Assembly (NCBI GenBank): GCA_021201795.1
Contig: JAJQEF010000010.1
Span: 1 to 47,400, forward strand
DNA from: Rikenellaceae bacterium
Lineage (GTDB): Bacteria; Bacteroidota; Bacteroidia; Bacteroidales; Rikenellaceae
Reading direction: 5' to 3'
Length of the DNA: 47,400 bases
In this document: positions 9,701 through 16,898 of the stretch, piece after piece
Layout: the number at the start of each line of letters is the position of its first letter
Numbering within the stretch: the first letter of the stretch is position 1
Program-made: the position numbers and the translations under genes
The notes under the pieces: model-generated
What the model was told of the DNA's origin: nothing
Seen by the model: only the letters and a program-made list of their open reading frames with translations
Database searches by the model: none

Positions 9701-9824
9701 TAAGATCCGGTAGCAGATCGACGCTTAACTGATCGTACGAGATCTTTCCGAGCAATAGAATACCCAATACGACCATTAATATGGTCACCGGATAATCTAC
9801 GGCGAATTTTATCAATTTGTTCAT
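6735..9824 (-). CDS. RND efflux permease (HAE/AcrB family)
   Basis: This 1029-residue inner-membrane pump subunit has the standard RND length and layout: N-terminal helix, periplasmic porter/docking domain, six helices, second periplasmic domain, five or six more helices, and a short basic tail. TM4 carries GAGMLIDNAIVVIEN with D412-N413, and TM10 carries VNNSI with N927-N928 where AcrB has a lysine, so only one acidic residue of the usual proton relay remains. It is preceded by the adaptor gene (27-base gap) and followed by the RND-ABC fusion gene. Two RND genes in tandem suggest a heteromeric trimer like MdtBC or two pumps sharing one adaptor; this is inference. Substrate unknown. Confidence 0.92.
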   Translation of the reverse strand: MNKLIKFAVDYPVTILMVVLGILLLGKISYDQLSVDLLPDLNNPRLFVEIKAGERPPEEIEKQYVQDIESRAIRQRDVVSVASVIKVGSARITVEYAWNKDMDEAFLDLQKEMNGMSQKEGLTELRISQHDPNTDPVVLVAMSHESITDMAELRKVADTYIKNELTRLEGIADVTLSGDEVSQLVIFTDNYKLDAFGLSLDDIANRIQENNQAISGGRVTELGLQYIVKSRNLMNTEEDFGKLIIGYRDPDVTGVATSFETDKAPIYLSEIAEITFENAEPENIVRVNGKRSIGLSVYKEMRYNTVKAVDNVVAELQTIERFLPGYRFDVISNQGTFIKSAIDEVKDSAIMGVILAVVVLFLFLRRIGTTLIISLAIPISIVATFNLMYFNGLTLNIMTLGGLALGAGMLIDNAIVVIENIFRNKEKGLSVKEAAIVGASEVGGAVTASTLTTIVVFLPIVYLHGATGEMFKDQAWTVSFSLLSSLFVAILVIPMLYNYFFGKKKSIKPVKSVEIKGYGNFLRRVIKARWLVILLSLILIVATVFITPFIGTEFMPKTEGNTFTVNVKMPEGPRLEKTDATVQNLENIIYELAQNPDLTIYSHTGPGSGSSDDIFEGENTAMIKVIVPSGGRSQEAIIADLLENTEGIDGLELTIENDDNSMSAMLGTEGAPVVVEIKGEELDQIADITEQVRIRMENISELYNVISSVENGAPEMTVTIDRNLASMYSLGVSSVINQISRELSGTTAGQMDYRGEMRDIVLKVPEIGLYDLGAIVIKSGDQQFLLQEIATIEPTVAPKEIYRRNQSRIGRVMSNINTGYSLDKVAEIIRRDVADIDIPANYSITVTGEEEKREESMDSLMFALMLSVILVYMVLASQFESLLHPFTILLTIPLAVVGAVLAFWITGTTLNIMGVIGIVMLVGIAVNNSIILVDRINQLKLQSDTLTDAIVQAGQQRIRPIIMTSITTILALLPMSLNIGDGGALRSPMAIEVIGGLITSTILSLIVIPCVYYLFENLKIRMTKRKQTV

Positions 9825-9851
9825 ATATCGACCTCTTTATTAAATTGAGGA

Positions 9852-10916
9852 TTAATTCTGATTCTGTATTTTAACCTTGCTGTTTTCCCTGAGAGTCTCG
9901 TGTCCTCTTACGACCAGGTTATCGCCTTTTCTCAGTCTGTTAAGGATCTGGATATTATCCTCATCTTCTATACCGGTAGTTATATTCCTTCTTATAGCGG
10001 TATTCCTTTCCACAACATATACATACTTCTCGTTACGGTTGGACATTACCGCATCTTTCGAGATAATTATCGCATTATTTACTGTTTTGACAACGATATC
10101 CGCCTTCACGAACATACCCGGACGTAACATAAGATCAGTATTATCTATGGATATCTTACCTTTGAAGGTACGCGTTTCCGTGCTTATCGCAGGAGAAAGT
10201 TCCGAAACCACGCCACGCAAAGTGTCATAAGGCATCGTATAATGAGTAATAGCTACTTCCTGCCCCACCTTGACATCTGCAATAGCACTTTCAGGCAGAT
10301 TTATCTCCATATACATTTTGGTATAGTCCATTATAGATACGACAGATACTCCCTGATCGACACGGGTATTCTGAGTATAATGGGGAAGATTTACAATTGT
10401 TCCAGTGAACGGTGCGACAACTTTCATATTGGCAAGAGAAAGTTCTCCACTTTCGTAATCGGTCCTTGCATTGATAACTTTAATCTCCGCATTCTTAATA
10501 TCCATTTGCGTCACGCCGCCTTTATCATATAGACTCCTATTGTTTTCTTCTTCCTGTATAGCAAGATACAGATTAAGTTTTCTCGTATCCAGAGCAATAC
10601 CATTCTCGTATTCTTTATCCTCAAATTTTATTATGGTCTGTCCTGCCGACACTTTATCGCCAAGCTTATAAGGAGCCCCCGTCGCCGGATTGCTTTGTAG
10701 TTGGTAATCGCCGGACATTCGTGAAAAAAGTTCCACTTCATAATTTGCTTTTGCGGTTCCGGATGTATTTACTATCTGACTGATGGAAGAAGGTTCAATC
10801 TCTTCCACCGAAACCGGAGAAGCTATTTCAGTTCTGTCACCTTCGTTATTTCCTCCGCAGGACCAAAGAACCCCTGCGAATAGCAGCAGTACTGCCGGTT
10901 TATAACTTTTTCTCAT
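9852..10916 (-). CDS. RND periplasmic adaptor lipoprotein (AcrA/HlyD family)
   Basis: This 354-residue membrane-fusion protein bridges inner-membrane pump and outer-membrane channel. It begins with a lipoprotein signal ending in LWSCGG (lipidated C20). The N-terminal half-motif of the lipoyl domain (about 60-95) is followed by a short helical hairpin rich in E, N and R (about 105-160), then the returning lipoyl half with the family-typical phrase VVAPFTGTIV, a beta-barrel (about 190-275) and a membrane-proximal domain. The hairpin is short, as in adaptors that meet TolC-like partners through a small contact. It starts 6 bases after the stop of the TolC-like gene and reads into the RND genes, giving a complete tripartite set. 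Confidence 0.92.
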   Translation of the reverse strand: MRKSYKPAVLLLFAGVLWSCGGNNEGDRTEIASPVSVEEIEPSSISQIVNTSGTAKANYEVELFSRMSGDYQLQSNPATGAPYKLGDKVSAGQTIIKFEDKEYENGIALDTRKLNLYLAIQEEENNRSLYDKGGVTQMDIKNAEIKVINARTDYESGELSLANMKVVAPFTGTIVNLPHYTQNTRVDQGVSVVSIMDYTKMYMEINLPESAIADVKVGQEVAITHYTMPYDTLRGVVSELSPAISTETRTFKGKISIDNTDLMLRPGMFVKADIVVKTVNNAIIISKDAVMSNRNEKYVYVVERNTAIRRNITTGIEDEDNIQILNRLRKGDNLVVRGHETLRENSKVKIQNQN

Positions 10917-10922
10917 GATATT

Positions 10923-12437
10923 TTATTTTTTATTTCTTATTCTTACATTGGTTTCAAGTGTCGAAAGATCTGGAACAACCGATACATTTTTTTCAAAATC
11001 GTATAATGATATGATTTTCATGTAAAGAAGTTCGGTCTTATACTCTATTAATGTCTCAAGACGTGAAACTTTAACATCTGACAACTGTTCCTCGAACTGG
11101 CTCATCTCCATACCAGAGAGTTCTCCGTTACGATATCTCTCGGTATTCAGATCGTAGGTTCTCTGCGCATTCAGAACCCGTTGTTCTGCAAGAGAAACCT
11201 GATTCTGCTGATTCAAGATATTTCTGTAAGTCTGGCGAATATCCAGTTCGATATCTTTTCGCTCCTCTACTGCATCTATCTCATTTATCTGCATATTAAG
11301 CTGCTGGGCTTTGATACGGGCTTTTTTCTGACCCCAATCGAAAATAGGAACGGTAAAACTCACTAACACACGAGGATTTTGTGTCGGATTATCATAAATC
11401 CTTGAAAAATCTTTATTATCACCGATAAGTCCTATCGAAAGATCTACATTTCCCTTAAATTCATTAAGAGCTTTGGTACGGATCATATCGAACTCCAGCC
11501 TCTCCGTATCTATCTGTCTCTGCCTTAATTCCAATCGTGTCCGAAAACCATGTTCGATTGCCGTTTCCAGGTCGATCGTTACCGGTTCAAAAGACAATTC
11601 GGCTAAAACGAGTATATCTTCATTCAATGGCATACCTATACTTTGTTTTAGCTGTTCTTTCGCATTTTCCAATGTTACGATGCGATTCTCCAATGAAGAA
11701 CGTGCGTTCGCAAGATTAAGCTCCGCCTGATAGAGCTCCGAGCGTGGAAGTAAATCGACTTCCACTTTATCTTTTATGATACTATAATTCTGTTCCGCAT
11801 TCTCCAACTCGGTCCTGCTTATTGAAAGCCTCTCCTGAGCCATAAAAACCGCATAAAACTGGTTAGTAATCCGAAGTTCCAGGTTTATTCTCTGCAAAGC
11901 GTAATTTATCAGTGAGTTTTCATAATCCTACTGTATTTCCCTCAGTGCAAGTTTAGTAGTATTATAAGTAAATATCGGCTGTCGAAGTTGAAGATAAAGA
12001 TCATTTGTGAATGCACGGTTACTATTTCTGTCCCCTCCGCTAATCTGTGATTTGTTATCCTGCCATCCGAAGGTATTTACAAGCGATACCGTACCATCAG
12101 TCCATAAGATAGGCTGATCCACACTGAATGTTCCGTAAGTCCTAAAAGATTCGTTCGTATACCATTGAGACAAACGACTGTCAAACTGTCTGTTTTTATT
12201 GTACTGCACCGGATTTAAATCAAGTGAAAACTGAGATTTCAGCGACGCCTGCTGCGCGATAATATTCTGTTCATAGCGCTCCTTATTAAGGAATGCGCGG
12301 CGAAGATCCGGACTGTCGTCGGTAGCGATATCCAAAGCCCTGTCGATTGTAAGAACGATCTGGCCGGAAACAGGAATAATAAGGGTCATGGCTATGGCCA
12401 GAAAGAATACCCTGTATTTTTTGTTATTAGTGTACAT
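10923..12437 (-). pseudogene. TolC-family outer-membrane factor, interrupted by in-frame TAG
   Basis: Read through one amber codon (11928-11930), this is a 504-residue TolC-like outer-membrane efflux protein. A signal peptide (about 1-25, ending SGQ) is followed by two OEP repeats; the downstream part has the long coiled helices, ending with the YNTERYRNGE-like phrase DLNTERYRNGELSGMEMS typical of these proteins. The frame is the same on both sides: residues LREIQ, then TAG, then DYENSLINYALQRINLELR, a seamless family-like helix. Without suppression the product stops after 169 residues and cannot form the alpha-barrel. No good ATG lies just downstream; the second half could only begin at TTG (11897). 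Its neighbours are the broken permease gene upstream and the adaptor downstream. The identity is clear; loss of function is inferred from the single stop. Confidence 0.85.
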
Positions 12438-12456
12438 ATATTTATTATTTTCTTAA

Positions 12457-15400
12457 TTACCTTCTTACTATTTTAACGGCATCGGCAGTTAATTTGCTTA
12501 ATTTGGTTTTATCGGAAACAATTACTGTGACGGTATCGGCGGGGAAATCGTAAATTCCTATCATGGCCCAGCCATCCTCGCGCCTCACTACATCGAGGTG
12601 GGCATCGTAGCTCTCTCCGTCATATTTTACCTTAAATTGATATTCGTTGTCGCTTTGCCTGCGGCTTCTCCGAGGGCCGCCGCGATTATTGGAATATTTT
12701 ATTTCGTCCGGACGAACGAGGTAATAATACAACTCGTATTGTCCGGCTTCCTCTACAGGAATCTTCCATTGGGCCCACTGGGAGCCCGAGCCGCCTTTTA
12801 TAACATAGGCTGACTTTATTACTTCCCCGTAATAATTCATATCCGAGACAATGGTCCACTGAGCCGGAAGGCGCCACGACATAAAAGGTTTAAATCTGAA
12901 CTCTTCTTCTTTATCGATTTCCAGCCATTTAGATAAATAACCTGTCGGCTGTCCTTTAGATAAAGAGAATAAATCGGCATCCTCGTTATCTACTATCGTT
13001 TCATCCGGGTTTTTAAAATAATCCGAAGAAATAACATATTCGCCCGGCTCGCGTTGAGTTGTGCGGGACTCTCTTGTATCCGTAATTATACCGCGTCTTA
13101 TCAAAGCCGGCAAGTTCTAGGACATTAAAGTATTTACATCCAGCGTCCGTGGAGATTCGGGCCATTGCCTGATGATACGTTTTGTTTCTCCCGGGCCTAG
13201 TTTAACGTTCCACCTGGCAGCCTGATCACCAGTCATAGTGCTTTGTGATCTCATAGATGGTATCTGAAATGTGACGATCCCTTCTACGTCGCTCAGGTTA
13301 GCAGCGATTATCTCCAACTGATACAATTGATCTCCACGATAATCTATCTTGGTAACAGTCGGGAGACTGAAATTATAGCTCGGCAGCGACTTAGGCTTAT
13401 CCCATCCTGACATTATCGGTTCGAAGTCCACACCGGATAAAACATTGAGCGAGTCCAGGAATTCTTCAAAACTGATATTCACGAACGGACGGTTCTTCAC
13501 ATAATCGAAGACATATTCCCTGGTTTCTTCCAGACCATACACGACTTCCACAGAAGCTAGCAATTCCAGAACATTAAGTCTTACCAATGACTGGACTAAA
13601 CTTAAATAATTCTGGTCGGAAAGTAATTCCACAAATGATTTATCCTGTATAACGATATTGACCTTTTCTTCAAAAGTAAGGCCTGCATAATTCCTTAACC
13701 ATGAATTTCTAAACATGTTCTGTTCCCCTGCAATCTGGAGATAAGCCTCTATCAACCTGTTTACAAAGGTCCATTCAGTTGAATAAATATTGTAACTGAA
13801 ATTAAAGAACTGGGCGTAAGCATAATAAGGATTTGCATTATTATTCACCGTCACCTTATCGTTATTTATCATTACCATGTTACTCTCTGCATTGAAAAAT
13901 GTCCAGAGAACATTCATGAAAGCATTTACCGTTGCATCCCTTTCCGTTATTTCACGTCCCGACTGGGTCATCCATTTTATATTATTCTCTATCTGTTTTG
14001 CGAAATCGTAGCTGAAGAAGGTATAGCCGTTTTCCGGAAAATATGCTATTCCCGGCTGCATTGTTTCCTGAGACTGGGTCCAGGCACGCGGATAGGTTGT
14101 GAAAAACGCAGGCGTTTCGACTATAGAAAATCTTTTGAACGGATAGTCCAACCTCCAGTCCCGCTCCATACGCTCCTTAAAATCTCCGACCAGAGAAGGA
14201 ATCGTATCAAAAATTGAATCGAATACTCCTTCAAAATAATTTTTTTGTCTTTAACGTACCATATCGCATATTGGATACTGTCCCTGTCGATAGACAGTTT
14301 CTCAAAATTCCCAATCGCTACCGATGATGCACGCATCGGGAAATCGGGATTAAAATGATATATTCCGTCTTCACCGACCTCAACATCTCCTGAAGAAACC
14401 GGTATCAATCCCTCACGAGGTTTAACATCCAATTTGAAATCACAGAAAAGGGCCTCCTGCCAATCCTGACTAACTGTACTGTAGGACCAGGCACGGGATA
14501 CCAGTATGATTCCGGTGTAAGCAAAAGATAATTACGCGATTGTAAGATATAACGTTTATCGACGCTGAATCCCCACACCTCTTTTTTCTCGAAAAACACG
14601 TCGTCTTCAATATCCAGGCAACATATAGATTCGTCCGCACGACCGGAATATTCTATTTTTAATGATACAGATTCGCCCTGTTCAAATTCCCTCCCAAAAT
14701 CTACTATTAAGAGGTGCTCCAGACGATCGTATGAAAGAGAACTATCTCCACATGTTACGGAATGAATCTGAAATCCAGGATTAAGTGTGAAAATGAATTT
14801 ATCCGAATTTTGTTTCGCTGTTCCAATTATTTCAGCGGATGCACGTATACCATCTGTTAATTGTTCCAATGAAATATGAAAACTTTCAGGCTGTATTTTA
14901 GGAAAATGAATATACTCATTGTTCAATTTCACATATAATTTCCTTTTATTACTTAGATCCACAGTCTTTTCGATATAATTATATCCGCATAGAACTGCAA
15001 CAAATAAAAACAGAAAACCGGCGGCGAACCACGGCCTGACACTTTTATTCGAGTTAGGAAGTCTTTTGAATAATTTAATGGAAAAAAGAATGAAAACTAT
15101 TCCCAGAAGAAGATAGATCATTCTCTGGTTCAGGATCACCATTATATTCGAATAGCCTGTGATATCCGACTTCATCATGGGAATAGATTTTCCAAGATAA
15201 TCGAAAAGATAAAAGAACTTATCGTCGATATAGAACATGGACATGGCTATATAGCCCAGAAGAACTACGAAAGTAACGGCCTGACTATTTATAACCAGCA
15301 TCAAAAATATAGAAAGTCCTATTATGTATATCAGCGACGGAATACATAGTGCACAAAAGTAAAAAACATACGCCGACGGATCTATCGGAGACTTACCTAT

Positions 15401-15796
15401 AAAATTGAATATCAAAACTATGAAAAGAGCCAATATGTTCAAAAGAAAAAATACCCTGAGATCGCCCCAGACTTTTCCTATGACATACTCCGCATTACTC
15501 AGGGGGCGTACATAAAATACCTCGGAAGTATCTAGCTTTTTGTCTCTTTTAAGAAATTCGGATGCGAGGAAAATAGCAATTATAGATTGGCCTATGTTCA
15601 GCAACATCAGGTTCCGGTAAGGTATATTGGCAGATATGGCATAATTTACAAAAGGCTGATAATAGATAATTTCGGCAAGATTGATCCAGAAGATCAAAAA
15701 AAACGCTATTACCGAGAACACTTTAAAGAACCAGCTACGGTACAATATCTTGCTTTCGTATCTGGCTACCGTCCGTATATTGTGCAGAAATATCAT
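12457..15796 (-). pseudogene. ABC-2 permease with M1-peptidase-like and golvesin-like domains, broken by two frameshifts and a TAG
   Basis: Four consecutive fragments make one gene of about 1110 codons. Fragment 1 (15796 to about 14480) has six or more membrane helices and then the start of an M1-like beta domain. A shift near 14478-14484 leads to fragment 2, recognisable from VSQDWQEALFCDFKLDVKP. A second shift at seven A on the coding strand (14240-14246) leads to fragment 3 (KNYFEGVFDSIFDTIPSLV onward to 13120). In-frame TAG at 13117-13119 precedes fragment 4, which ends in a beta-sandwich with ADAVKIV (golvesin C-terminal-like). Both shifts are -1, consistent with single-base losses. No HExxH zinc motif is present in any fragment, so the peptidase-like domain was probably non-catalytic before the gene decayed. 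It follows the ABC ATPase gene by 12 bases and precedes the TolC-like gene by 19. Bacteroidota commonly encode such permease/M1 proteins beside an ATPase. Confidence 0.8.
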
Positions 15797-15808
15797 AACA
15801 TCTTCATA

Positions 15809-16717
15809 TTAATCGTTAGTCCATAGATCAAGCTCCTTCTCCATAAAATACACGTACGCATGTTCGAGGTTCGGTTGTATAGATTCAACATCAAAACCTT
15901 TAACTTCATCGGCAACAATCTGAACCTCCCATTCTTTTTTGAAGGGGATTGTCGACGTTACAGGATATTTATTACTGATCTCCCGGAGCTGTTTGTCATT
16001 AACAACCGCTTTCCATACTTTTCCTTCGGCAAGTTTCAACATCCCTTCAGGAGAACCTTTAAAAGAAACCACTCCTTGATTTAAAAGAGCCATATTATTA
16101 CACGTACTCGAGATATCGCCCACAATATGAGTAGAAAAAATAACGGTCACATCATTACCTCTGACCTTGGAAAGAAGATTGCGAAAACGTATACGCTCCT
16201 CAGGGTCCAGCCCTGTCGTCGGTTCATCGACTATTATAACTTTAGGATTGTGGATCAATGCCTGGGCTATTCCGAGCCTTCTCTTCATACCTCCCGACAG
16301 TCTGTTGGCATATCTGTCGCGGACTTCGAACAGTCCGACTTCTTCCAGCATCGAGTCTACCGCAGATTTCCTCTTACGGAAATTATTCATTCCCGAGAGG
16401 CTGGCAGCATATTCGAGATATTCGTAGGTTTTATATTTTGCGAAGAAACGGAAGTCCTGTGGTAAATATCCTAAAATTCCACGTACTTCCTTACGTTGTT
16501 TAAGCAGATCATATCCATAGGCATTTATCTGACCGGAGGTAGGCTCCATCAATGCGACCAGTATCCTCATAAACGTAGACTTACCGGCTCCGTTAGGCCC
16601 GAGAAGGCCGAACATGCCCGATGGTATCACAAGGTTAACATCTTTAAGCGCATGACGACCGTTCTTATAAATCTTATTAAGACCATTAATCGTGATGCAG
16701 CTATTGCTATCAGTCAT
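15809..16717 (-). CDS. ABC transporter ATP-binding protein
   Basis: This 302-residue protein is a complete nucleotide-binding subunit of the CcmA/NatA type: Walker A GPNGAGKST (40-48), Q-loop LPQDF (85-89), signature LSGGM (140-144), Walker B with D164/E165, and switch histidine H197. The C-terminal 80 residues form a small extra domain ending NLEHAYVYFM, echoed by NLEDAYLCLL at the end of the fused ATPase at 2004-6710, so the two ATPases are probably related by duplication. It is the first gene of the export cluster and would power the ABC-2/M1-like permease next to it, which is now disrupted. The 180 bases upstream (16718-16898) hold no other gene; I see no clear promoter box there. Confidence 0.93.
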   Translation of the reverse strand: MTDSNSCITINGLNKIYKNGRHALKDVNLVIPSGMFGLLGPNGAGKSTFMRILVALMEPTSGQINAYGYDLLKQRKEVRGILGYLPQDFRFFAKYKTYEYLEYAASLSGMNNFRKRKSAVDSMLEEVGLFEVRDRYANRLSGGMKRRLGIAQALIHNPKVIIVDEPTTGLDPEERIRFRNLLSKVRGNDVTVIFSTHIVGDISSTCNNMALLNQGVVSFKGSPEGMLKLAEGKVWKAVVNDKQLREISNKYPVTSTIPFKKEWEVQIVADEVKGFDVESIQPNLEHAYVYFMEKELDLWTND

Positions 16718-16898
16718 ATTTTGTTTTGAGTTAATGAAAATAAAGGGTCAGTAAACCGCAACTATCAATTTTGTTATTTCCTTTATATAACGACGAAATA
16801 AATATTTTTAATGGCGATCCCCAAATTTCAAGAGCCTTTTGTCGGCAATTTAAATTGAATTCTAATGAACATTAAATAGCTTTAAATTCTCTATCATT

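Noticed and set aside
14405-14432. Programmed ribosomal frameshift joining the permease fragments
   Set aside because: Two separate shifts plus a nonsense codon are needed in one gene; the first site lacks a heptameric slippery sequence and I see no stimulatory structure. Only the A7 site is plausible and is reported as such.
10923-15796. Reassigned genetic code (TAG as sense codon)
   Set aside because: TAG is the natural stop of nusA, lpxA, argG, dtd, rpmE2 and the mazG-like gene in this window; in the last case the next gene begins two bases later.
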